64,000 nt of DNA from NCBI GenBank assembly GCA_037127255.1, contig JBANSL010000001.1:41983501-42047500 (forward strand), given 5' to 3'. This document shows, piece after piece, positions 54,715 to 64,000 of this stretch. Origin of the DNA: Persicaria tinctoria (Eukaryota; Streptophyta; Magnoliopsida; Caryophyllales; Polygonaceae). How positions within the stretch are numbered: the first letter of the stretch is position 1; every line of letters starts with the position of its first letter. A model generated the notes under the pieces. That model ran no database searches and was not told where the DNA came from. It saw only the letters and a program-made list of their open reading frames with translations. A program made the translations under genes and the position numbers.

Positions 54715-55075
54715 GGGAGATGGGCTCGGTGTGAGCTCGGCTGGGCTCGAACCATGTGGGTTCCGGTCTTGGGGGGTGCGCCTGAGGGAGGGGGTTCGAG
54801 CAGGTGGTGGCTGGTGGCCGGAGGTGGCTCGTGGGTGGCGTGGGAGGCCGAGACAGTGGTGGCTCGAACAAGGCGGGGAAGGTTAGGTGATGGTGCAACT
54901 AGGCTCGAACCAAGCTAAGTCCAGTCTCGGCGGGTGCGCCCAGGGGTGGGCTCGAGCGCGGCTAGGCGCTGGTGGCCGGAGGTGGCTCGACGTGGGGTGG
55001 GTGCGGGGCAGCGGAAGGCCGAGAGAGAAAGCCGCCTGTTGTACGTTGTACGTTGTACGTTGTACGTGGAGAGGT
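54715..55075. repeat. GC-rich right end of element 1 with a duplicated ~190-bp unit
   Basis: Two copies share GGCTCGAACCA, GGGTGCGCC and TGGTGGCCGGAGGTGGCTCG. The block ends with GTTGTACGTTGTACGTTGTA and then an A-tract. Frames in it are GC artefacts. A similar GC-rich end block occurs in the neighbouring elements. Confidence 0.75.
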
Positions 55076-55168
55076 GATAATTCATTAAAAAAAAAAATTT
55101 TACACGTTAAGCGGATTTTACACGTTAAGGAGTTTTTACATTTTAAAGCTTCCCTATATATATATATA

Positions 55169-56593
55169 TAGGGTAGATCATGTGTAATCATCCCTTAATG
55201 TTTTTTGTGTTAACAAATATAGGATGTTGATTGATTGCAAATGGAAGTACAAGATTAATTCCATAAATTAATTAATTTTAATATGAAAAAGATAGAAACT
55301 ACCCTTTTCTCCCGTCACACGCGCGTGATATCCCAACCCAGATCCCCTTTTTTTTGGACGATTAGAAAATAACCGTCTCTCACTCTGTTCATCGTGTCTC
55401 ATACTAGGGCGATTCCGGCAAATAGTGCTCATCCGAGAGTCGCACCTGTGGCTGTAAGTGAACCTAGTCGGCGGAGTCTGTAGGCGGCTTGAAGGGACAT
55501 CCTGGTGAAGCAACTGTAGCGCACCATCGAATTCGGCCCGGGTTAGGGATGAATGCGAATTTTCATTAGAGAGGGGTTGAAAGGGGATTTTGATGAATAT
55601 TTGTTGTCTTGACATGAATATTGTAGAAATCTGAGTCAATGGTACGAAATAGGTCCTGTTTCATACTCGGGGGGTGTGATATTAATATTGGTGAAATTAT
55701 TTTTGACTCTGATGAATAATTGTGATACGGTGATGAATATTTCTTAAATATTGCTGAATATTGATGAATAATTGAGAAATTGTGTAATTGAGTGATTGTG
55801 ATGAATATTTGAGAAATTGTGTAATTGAGTGATTGTGATGAATATTTGAGTGAATGTGATGAATATTTGCTAAATTTTAACAAAAACTATGATGAATAAA
55901 TGAGTGATTGTGATAAATAATTGAGTGTCTATGATGAATATTTGATAAATTTTAACAAATTTTTTGATAAATAATTGAGTGATTGTGATGAATATTTGTT
56001 AAATTATGCCGAATATTGATGACTACTTTGAGAATTATGAAGTTTTCTCATATTCGTCTGGGTAATAGAGAGTCGTTAGATGAATAATTGAGTGACTATG
56101 ATGAATATTTGTGTGAATGTGATGAATGTTAGATAAATTTTAACAAAAATTTTGATGAATAATTAAGTGATTGAATATTAGATAAAATTTTCCGAATATT
56201 GATGATTACTTGGAAAATTACGACGTTAAAAAACTTTGATGAATCTTTCTCTTCTTCATCGTCCGCTTGTATGAAAACTCCAAAGATTTTCAAAGATTTC
56301 GCATACCAGAATAATTGATCATGATCTTGCAAAAAATATTTTCAAAAAGGAAATTTGTTTAAATTGGAAAAAAAATATCGCCTCCCACTCCACACGGATT
56401 GATTAGTTACTGGCTTCCGGTTGTACATCCCACGCTCTCTCTTTATGAAAGTGGGGTGTTAATCCATGTGGGTCCCCTTTTTTTTATATTAAAAATAAAT
56501 CCAAAAAATCATTCATTAATCACATTCATCCATCTTTATTCAATCAACAATCATTATTGGTTAACATTTAACGTGTTTACAAGTAAACATTTG

Positions 56594-56594
<1 letters not shown>
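55169..56594. mobile_element. TA-embedded element 2, with GATGAATATT array
   Basis: The left end TAGGGTAGATCATGTGTAAT, and further in TTGTGTTAACAAATATAGGA then TGTTGATTGATTG, is mirrored at the right (TCAATCAACAATCATTATTG, then GGTTAACATTTAACGTG), giving a degenerate inverted repeat of about 75 bp. A (TC)n tract obscures the last right bases. A GC-richer block lies at 55310-55560 and an array of short repeats fills 55590-56245. No protein recognised. Confidence 0.6.
55590..56245. repeat. Degenerate GATGAATATTTGAGTGATTG array
   Basis: More than twenty partial copies of GATGAATATTTG or GATGAATAATTGAGTGATTGT, at irregular spacing of roughly 18-40 bp, mixed with TAAATTTTAACAAA. Confidence 0.8.
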
Positions 56595-56687
<93 letters not shown>

Positions 56688-56827
56688 CATACATACATAC
56701 ATACATACGTACATACGTACGTACATACATACATATGTACGTACGTACGTATGTATGTACGTACGTACTACACATATATATATACATACATATATGTGTA
56801 TATATATACATATATATATATACATAC

Positions 56828-56858
<31 letters not shown>

Positions 56859-56974
56859 TATATATATATATATAATATATATATACACATATACATATAT
56901 ATAAATGTGTGTATATATATACATATACACACATATATAAATATATGTGTGTATATATATACATATATATAATA

Positions 56975-56997
<23 letters not shown>
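56595..56997. repeat. Compound microsatellite (TC, TA, CATA, GTAC, TG, AG)
   Basis: Successive runs of (TC)n, (TA)n, (CATA)n, ACGTACGT-like sequence, long TA/CACA mixtures, (TG)n and (AG)n. Long frames over it (YIYIYI peptides) are artefacts. It separates elements 2 and 3. Confidence 0.95.
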
Positions 56998-57005
<8 letters not shown>

Positions 57006-59070
57006 AGGAAAGAAGCGACCTCATTGGTCCACGTGTCCAAAAGTAATTAAAAATGGAAGACACGGGGGATTCTCAGAATTAATTAGTGACATCCACCCAA
57101 ATTAATTAGTAACACTCCAACTCACCCCCACTCTTGATGTACACGCGCCAAATTAATTGCACACGCCAATCAACACCACATACTAATTAATTAGAAATTT
57201 TACGTACATGTAAAAATGTTTACAAGAACTTTTAAAAATCATTTTTTGACATTTTCACTAGTTAAAAAAATATAATATATATATATATGTTTTTATCTAC
57301 ACATAGACAAGAAGTGGTTCATCAATTTTTTGGGTATAATTTATTTTTATCTACACATAGACACCCACTTTGTATATGTTTTGTTGAAAAAAAAAATGAC
57401 AAGAAGTGGTTCATCAATTTCATTCACAGTGGTTCAACAATTTTATTCACAGTGGTTCAGCAATTTTATTCACAGTGGTTCAGTAAATTTATTCACAGTG
57501 GTTCAACAACTTTATTCACAAGGGTTCAGCAACTTTATTCACAATGGTTCAACAATTTTTTTTCACAGTGGTTCAGTAATTTTTTTTCACAATGGTTCAT
57601 CAATTGTTTTTCACAGTGGTTCAGCAATTTTATTCATAGTGATTCACAAAGCTCACAAGTTATAAAGAAGTGGTTTATTTTTCAATTATTTATTTATTTA
57701 TAATTATTATTTCATGAACCAATAATATTTATTTGATGAACCAATACTATTTATTTGATGAACCAATACTATTTATTTGATGAACAATTGCTCTTTATTT
57801 GATGAACAACTACTCTTTATTTCATGAACTACTACTATTTAATAATTGTAAAATTTTCATTCTTCTTTTATTTTCTTTGAATGCTTATTTTTAATTTTTT
57901 TTAAAGAAGTGGTTCATGAACCTAACAAGAAGCTAGTGGTTCATGATTTGTATAACAAGTGATTTATGAAGCTAATGAGAAGTGGTTCGTGAAGTTATAA
58001 AAAACTCTGAACCACTTGGTTTAAAATTCTGAACCACTTGGTATAAATTCTCTGAACCACGTGGTTTAAAACCCTGAACCAATTGGTATTAAACCCTGAA
58101 CCACTTGGTACTAAAAACCATGAACCACTTGGTATTAAACCCTGAACCACTTGATATTAAAACTCTGAACCACTTGGTATAAAACCCGTGAACGACTTAG
58201 TTTAAAACCCTGAATCGCTTGGTATAAATCCCCTGAACCACTAGGTAATAAAACCCTGAACCACTTTATATTTTCTTAAATTAAACCTAACGAAATATAT
58301 ATCAAATTACTCGAAAGCACCTTAAAAGTTAAAACGATATGCCAAACCAAATAAAAACAATGTAAAAATAAAGAAAGTTGGTACCTCTTATCTAATATAT
58401 AAAATTGATTTCTTCTTCACTGGCAAAAATCAAATTGAATGGTTAAAATGGTTAAGCTCAAATTGAATGGTTAAAATGGTCATCCTCTCAAACACCTCAC
58501 ACACTGCAATTTCAAAACGTCTTCAATTAATTTTCCATCGTCAACGTACTAACACGTTCATTTCTCCCACCTACAGTTATTCAATTCGATCCTCACCCGT
58601 CAATCATGAATTTCAACAGATAATTCAACATCGCTTGTTGATTTGATGAAGCGCGGGTTATGTGTTTCCCCTCGGCTGATTCAACATCGTTTGCCAGGAA
58701 TCTGAGTGTCGCGGCCGCTGCGACGCTGGGCTGCCGGAAGAATGGACGAGGAGTCGAGGACGGATGCTGGGAGATGGTGAAGCGTCGTTTTTCTGTTGGT
58801 GCGAGGAGTGTTGGAAGCGAACAATACTTTTCAGAGCGGAGATCGGGAGCATGGATCTCGGGAGAAGAGGAGTAGAGGGAGATGATGGTGACGCAAGAGG
58901 GAGAAGCTTCTCGGTCTTGAGAATTCGAGGGCAGGGAAGGCAGCAGGGGTGGGAGAGGAGAGGAAAGGAAAGCGCGTGAGGATGTTTTTTTTAAAGTAAA
59001 AATCAGATCCGTTTCGACCAATCAAATTACTTCTTTTCTTCTTACCGGATCAAATTCTTCTCACTTGAAC

Positions 59071-59079
<9 letters not shown>
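56990..59079. mobile_element. TA-embedded element 3, with GAACCACT arrays
   Basis: The right end (GACCAATCAAATTACTTC...CACTTGAACCCTACCCTA) is the complement of the left sequence GAGAAGGAAAGAAGCGACCT then CATTGGTCC at about 57000. It matches the ends of element 5, so the two belong to one family. The outermost left bases have been overwritten by (TG)n(AG)n. Repeat arrays fill 57397-58270, and a GC-richer block at 58640-58980 lies next to the right end. Confidence 0.75.
57397..58270. repeat. Arrays of ~18-25-bp repeats built on GGTTCA / TGAACC
   Basis: Three sub-blocks. GTGGTTCAGCAATTTTATTC runs about ten times at period 24-25 (57397-57650). TATTTGATGAACCAATACT runs about five times (57715-57840). 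TGAACCACTTGGTATAAAAC runs about eleven times at period 24-26 (58005-58268). The second and third are in opposite sense to the first. Confidence 0.88.
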
Positions 59080-59125
<46 letters not shown>

Positions 59126-59187
59126 TATATGTATACATATATATATATGTATATATGTATATACATATATATATGTATATACATATA

Positions 59188-59219
<32 letters not shown>
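59080..59219. repeat. TA / ATGTATAC microsatellite
   Basis: Pure (TA)n grading into ATATGTATATAC repeats, between the right end of element 3 and a GC-rich block. Confidence 0.95.
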
Positions 59220-60847
59220 AGGCGAGGAGGCGATCGACTTTGGTGATGGGTTGTCCAGTTGAAGGCCGGCGAGGAGGCGATCGATCGACTTTGGTGATGG
59301 GATCTCCAGTTGAAGGTCGGCGTGGAGGCATCCGAGCGAATCAAGTAAAAGGGCCAACGAGGTTGCAGCGACGAAGGAGGGACGTACGATGGCGGCGACG
59401 ATTCAGTAGCAGTAGACTCCCGTTTGCCTGCAATCTCTTCTTCCGCTCGATTGTAAGCCTTAATCGGTTGAAGATGCCAGCACATGTCAACATAAATCGA
59501 TTGAAGATGCCATACAGTTTCATCGATTGAAGATGAAGATGCCGCTCAATTGGTGATAGGTTTCATTTTTTTTAATTCATGTTTTGGTTTTATCGATTTA
59601 TGTATTGTAATTCGAATTTGCATCCCAGATCTAGTTCCTTCTCTATCCAACATCTTGGCACCTTGGTTTCAGAGTTGGTATTGACCAATTTGCATCCCAA
59701 ATCGAAGACGAAGGCGATCGGATTATTCGATGCCTATGGCAGCAGCGTCGGTCGGAGTATCCCATGGAGGCAGCGTCGATTTGATGCCCGGATCTGGGTT
59801 CCTCTCCTCAGATTTGGGTTCCTCTCCTTCGGGCTCCCATGGCGGAAGCGGCGATTGGATTATTCGATGCCCATGGTGGCAACGACGGTTTGATGCCCAG
59901 ATCCGAGCCCCACCATGAACAGTGCATCAACGAATGAAGTAAATCAATGGGTGAGTTCAGATTTTTTTTTTTTATGGTTGATCGATGTGTTAGGTTTAGG
60001 ATTAGTCGATGAATACGGTGGTTGTCTGACAATTGAATCAATTGGTGAGAATTTTAGACCTAATTGAGAGAGATGAGAGGTCGATCGGTCATTATCGACA
60101 TCCCAATTGGGGTTTGTCATGTTATTGTCAATTATTGGTTTATTTTGTGAGGATTTGTAGCCAATTGTGTATGAATAGACGTCGAATTTGTGTTGTTCCA
60201 TCTAATTTAAGAGGTATTCGCTGGAAAAGTTGAGTGGCATGAGTGTTCGATCAGAGTTATTCGGGCGAAAAGCCGAATTATTCATTTGTATGGATCGATT
60301 TTGTGCTTAATGAGATGAGTTTTTTTTTATTATGAATGAAAAATGCGTCGATACCATCGAATAATTATGTGATACTATCGAATAATCTTGCAATATCATC
60401 GAATAGTTTTTAAAGGCTACCAAAAAAATCCAGATGACATCGCATAATCTGTCGATACGAGCGAATAATTATTCATATACCACCGAATAATCATTAATCA
60501 TTAAAAAACGAGTGAATAATCAACCATTTGTGAAGGTTAACAAAAGAAAAATCCAAATACCATCGCATAATCCGTCGATACCATTGCATAATTTGTTCAT
60601 ACAATCGAATAATCTATATATACCATCGAATAATCCAGATATACCATCGAATAATTCCAAGAGAGTGCATCACACACGCTCCCAATTCAGCAGGTGGGCT
60701 AGAAAAAGACGTGGGTCCCACCATTTTCTCAATTAAAAAAAAAACAAAATTGCATATTAATCTCAGCCATTCATTTCACCAAATCAATGGTCCAGATTTG
60801 TTCTCATTATACACAATAAGGGTTGTTTACCCATGAACCACCCTCTA
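59220..60847. mobile_element. TA-embedded element 4, with CATCGAATAAT array
   Basis: The right end CATGAACCACCCTCTA is the exact inverse of the left end of element 6 (TAGAGGGTGGTTCATG). The left end is not recognisable; it starts in a GC-rich block with a tandem duplication of about 46-50 bp (GGCGAGGAGGCGATCGA at 59220 and about 59267). The array lies at 60340-60665. No protein recognised in the frames at 59579-59918. Confidence 0.6.
60340..60665. repeat. Degenerate ATACCATCGAATAATC array
   Basis: About a dozen copies of ACCATCGAATAAT or ACCATCGCATAATC with spacing near 20-30 bp. The same motif, inverted, makes up the array of element 6. Confidence 0.85.
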
Positions 60848-60849
60848 TG

Positions 60850-60882
<33 letters not shown>

Positions 60883-61159
60883 GTATGTATATATATATAG
60901 GGTTGGGTTCGGGTGCAAAGGTCACCAAAAGTGAGAAGGAAAGAAGCAATTTGATTGGTCCAAGAAATGTCAAGAAATGTTTTGATTGGTCCAAGAAATG
61001 TCAAGAAATGTTTTGATTGGTCCACGTCATTTAAAAAATCCGGGCAAAAAAATTGCTGCCCGCGCCTGCCCGGTTCAGAAATGCGAGGCCCACTCGCACA
61101 CCCTTTCCCCTCCGCGCGTGTGGTGGACGCGCTGATGTAGCAGCATAAAAAAATACTGC

Positions 61160-61245
61160 TCCCTCGCGTTGAATAGGATTTGAACCTGCACCTAATTACA
61201 CACCACCCACTACTTCAACCATTGCACCACCCAATACACCTTTGT
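61160..61245 (-). pseudogene. tRNA-like segment in element 5
   Basis: On the minus strand a TGGTGCAATGGTTGAAG A-box and a GGTTCAAATCC B-box stand about 45 bases apart, followed by a T-rich tract (61147-61155 in complement). It looks like the head of a tRNA-derived SINE or a decayed tRNA. No clear clover-leaf was worked out. Confidence 0.45.
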
Positions 61246-61454
61246 TATTAAGGGCATTAATTAAAACTAGTACTTTTTGAGTTAAAGCCACCACTTTAAT
61301 TATAATTAATATGTTTTCACTTAAATATGTTGATTACACGTTAATTAATATATTAATATATATTTCGCCCTAAAAAATAATAATTAATATTAAAATTAAA
61401 ATTAAAATTAAAATAAAAATGATAATAAATATATTAATATATATTTATATTAAA

Positions 61455-62590
61455 ATAAAATGGTTAATGAATCACTACTCTTTATTTGATGAACCACTAG
61501 AATTTATTTCATGAACCACTACTATTTAATAATTATAAAATTTTCATTCTTCTTTTATTTTCTTTTAATGTTTATTTTTAATTAATTAATTTTATTTAAA
61601 ATAAAATGGTTCATGAACCACTACTCTTTATTTGGTGAACCACTACTCTTTATTTGATGAACCACTACTCTCTATTTGACGAACCACTAGAATTTATATT
61701 CTTATAATAATTAACATATTTCATATAGATTTATAAATTACACATTAAGAGAGATGTTATTAATATATATTTATCAAGAAGTGGTTCATCAAGCTATAAA
61801 GATGTTATCAAGAAGTGGTTCATCAAGTTATAAAGAAATGGTTTATCGAGTTTTAAAATAAAATGCTTCATGAACCATTTTTAAAATAAAATGGTTTATG
61901 AATCATTTTTAAAATAAAATAGTTCATGAAGTTATAAATAAGTGGTTCATGAACCTATAGAGAAGCGGTTCATGAAGTTATATATAAGAAGTGGTTCATT
62001 AAGTTATAAAGAAATGGTTCATGAAGTTATAAATAAGGGTTATAAAGAAGTCAACCACTTTCTATTTATATATTTAGCCACTAAACCATTCTCTATATAT
62101 GTGTTGAACCATTTACTATAAAATTGATGAACCACTTCTATATAATTAATGAACCAATATATATTTAGTCACTGAATCACTCTTTATATATGTGTTGAAC
62201 CATTTACTATAAACCACTCTCTATTCGGTCACTGAACCACACTCTCTATTTAGTCACTGAACCACACTCTATTCGGTAACTAAACCACACTCTATTCGGT
62301 CCCTACTACACTCTATTCGGTCACTGAACCACTCTCTATTCGGTCACTGAACCACACGCTATTCGGTCACTGAAACACTCTCTATTCGGTCATTGAACCA
62401 CACTCTATTCGGTCCCTGAACCACACTTGGTATAAACCCCTGAACCACTCGGTATAAATCACTGAACCACTTAGTATTAAGACTCTGAACCACTTAATAT
62501 AAAAAAACCTGAACAACTTGATATAAACCTCTGAACCACTTGGTTTAACACTCTGAACCACTTAGTGTAAAAATGCTGAACCACTTGTGG
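61455..62590. repeat. Arrays of ~20-25-bp repeats built on GAACCACT
   Basis: Sub-blocks are TATTTGATGAACCACTACTC (61470-61690), AGAAGTGGTTCATGAAGTTA (61770-62040), CTATTCGGTCACTGAACCAC (62215-62420, about nine copies) and TGAACCACTTGGTATAAA (62420-62590). These are the same motif classes as in element 3, but in different numbers and with an extra ATTCGGTC variant. Confidence 0.88.
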
Positions 62591-63395
62591 TGTATTAAAA
62601 TTTGATAATTCTTTAACACACTTTTGCATTGAGATTTACTAACAAAAAAATTTACCAGTGCACATGAACAATGAGGATCAAATATTAATAAAATAATAAC
62701 CCATTATTGTTCATCCCAATTCAAGTACAACAATTCGTCAAATTCAAGGTGCAGCAAACCGGCCGGGATCTCAATTCAAGTACATCCCAATTCAAGTACA
62801 GCAAACCGGCCGGGATCTCTATTCAAGGTGCAACATCCCATCGTGTTGCAACGGTGGCCATGGTTTCTTCCTCCTCGTCGAATTGCCTAGGTTTCCAACG
62901 GTGGCCATGGTCTCCGCCATGGAATCAAATTGGATCCTTGCGAGATCTCCGACGTCGCCGATGAGCTCGGCGTCCCCTCCGCCATGCTCCGGGTCCAGTC
63001 CGCCGTTGGCTTCCTCCTATTCGTCTGCGCAACCGTTGAATGGTGGCAGCCTGATAGATGCGACTATGAGGACGACAACGAGTCGAACGGCGAGATCGTC
63101 GCGACAGTGGCCAGCGAAGGCGGACGGCTAGGACGACGGTGAGGCTTTCGGCGGAGTTCCAGAGGGTTGGCGGTGGTGAATCGAAGAAGGAGGAGGAGTT
63201 CCAGAGGAGACGCACAAGGATTTCAAGAGGAAGGCATTAAAATCGAAGAGGTGGAAAGCAAAATCAGAGGCGCGTGAGTAGGTTTTTTTTGTTTTAAAAT
63301 TCAGATCTGTTTAGACCAATGAGATTGCTTCTTTCCTTCTCACCGGTATATACTATTCTCACTTGAACCCTACCCTATATATATATATGTATATA

Positions 63396-64000
63396 TAGAG
63401 GGTGGTTCATGGGTAAACAGCCCTTATTGTGTATAATGAGAACAAATCTTGGCCATTGATTAAATGAAATGGATGGGTGAGATTAAAAGGCAATTTTAGC
63501 TTTTTTTTAATTAAAAATCAGTGGGACCCACGTTTTTTCTTGCCCACTTGCTGAATTTGGGGTGTGTGTGATGCACTCTCTTGAAATTATTCGATAGTAT
63601 ATCTGGATTATTCGATCGTATCGACGGATTATGCGATCGTATCGATGGCTTATTCGATGATATCTTGCCACATGATGGGCCTTCTGCATTGGGGCGCGTG
63701 TACAGGCCCATTTTTATCTTCCTGTAAATTATTCGACAGTATCGTTGGATTATTCGATCGTATAAACAGATTATGCGATGGTATCGATGGATTTTTCTAA
63801 TCGGCTAGCACCATGAATCGATGGTATCACTGAATTATTCGATCGTATCAACGGATTATGCAATGGTATAGACGAATTATGCGATAGCATCGATTGATTT
63901 TTCTAATCGGCTATTCGATGGTATCGCTTGATTATGCGATCGTATCACTTGATTATTCGATGGTATAGCTTGATTATTCGATGGCCTAAAAATTAATCAT
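63396..64000. mobile_element. TA-embedded element 6, left part only
   Basis: It starts TAGAGGGTGGTTCATGGGTA and continues as an inverted near-copy of the right end of element 4, including GTGGGACCCACGT and GATGCACTCTCTTGAA. The array of ATTATTCGATNGTATC repeats runs to the window edge. Confidence 0.7.
63575..63990. repeat. GATTATTCGATGGTATCG array
   Basis: At least fifteen copies of ATTATTCGAT or ATTATGCGAT followed by GGTATCG or CGTATCG, at a period of about 20-22 bp. The complement of the motif forms the array in element 4. Confidence 0.9.

Larger units (their letters stand above)
60898..63377. mobile_element. TA-embedded element 5, with GAACCACT arrays
   Basis: The left end (TAGGGTTGGGTTCGGGTG, then GTGAGAAGGAAAGAAGCAAT and TTGATTGGTCC) is complementary to the right end (GACCAATGAGATTGCTTCTT, then CTTGAACCCTACCCTA). 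The inverted repeats are about 65 bp. It lies in a TA tract between elements 4 and 6. Near the left end is a doubled AAGAAATGTTTTGATTGGTCC. A tRNA-like segment lies at 61160-61245, repeat arrays at 61455-62590 and a GC-rich block at 62810-63280. Same family as element 3. Confidence 0.8.

Noticed and set aside
56595..57063. Long open frames coding Tyr-Ile repeats
   Set aside because: Direct translation of TA, CATA and GTAC microsatellites; no biological support.
57397..58270. Short regular repeats as possible telomere- or CRISPR-like array
   Set aside because: Several motif variants in both orientations, inside a TIR element; not a telomere repeat and no spacers.

Overview
The window is plant nuclear DNA, most likely from a eudicot. 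It holds an Athila-type Ty3/gypsy element, L1-type LINEs whose ORF2 carries a C-terminal RNase H, Copia LTR elements, CACTA, hAT, Stowaway and Mutator-like DNA elements, tRNA-derived SINEs and plant-type introns. I see no complete conserved host gene. Almost everything is transposon on transposon, and most coding regions are broken. The species cannot be named from sequence alone.

Layout. 1-10660: the 3' part of an Athila element (gag-pol, intron, second ORF, 3' LTR), apparently inserted in the 5' leader of a LINE (LINE-A, 10661-15790). 15820-21115: a tandem array of about 91-bp units, interrupted by a Stowaway MITE (16580-16810) and a CACTA element (17405-20966, CTC target duplication). 21360-23688: one-ended remains of a second CACTA element. 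24240-32380: a Russian-doll nest. A SINE lies beside an hAT-like MITE, and inside the MITE sit a gag-only Copia element, a second hAT MITE, a Stowaway MITE and a foldback MULE that itself carries a poly(A) retroposon. 32578-32797: a SINE with an exact 17-bp target duplication. 32815-43160: LINE-B on the minus strand, split by a very young 2808-bp LTR element (36320-39127). 43252-45055 (plus) and 45060-49240 (minus): two more LINE remnants meeting tail to tail.

From about 49.9 kb to the right edge the character changes. A head-to-tail train of terminal-inverted-repeat elements is separated by TA-rich microsatellites. Most members combine a GC-rich end block with an array of a short degenerate repeat of about 20-25 bp, and the repeat differs between families. 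The first member also carries four well-formed exons of a leucine-rich-repeat gene, a two-exon reading frame for a small secreted peptide, and a foldback whose arms begin with tRNA-like sequence.

The observations I would check first are: the TA-embedded array-bearing elements, the tRNA-ended foldback, the young LTR element with its coiled-coil reading frame, and LINE-B, where a 329-codon frame overlaps the stop of ORF1 and the start of ORF2. All function statements are inferences from motifs read by eye; no database search was possible.
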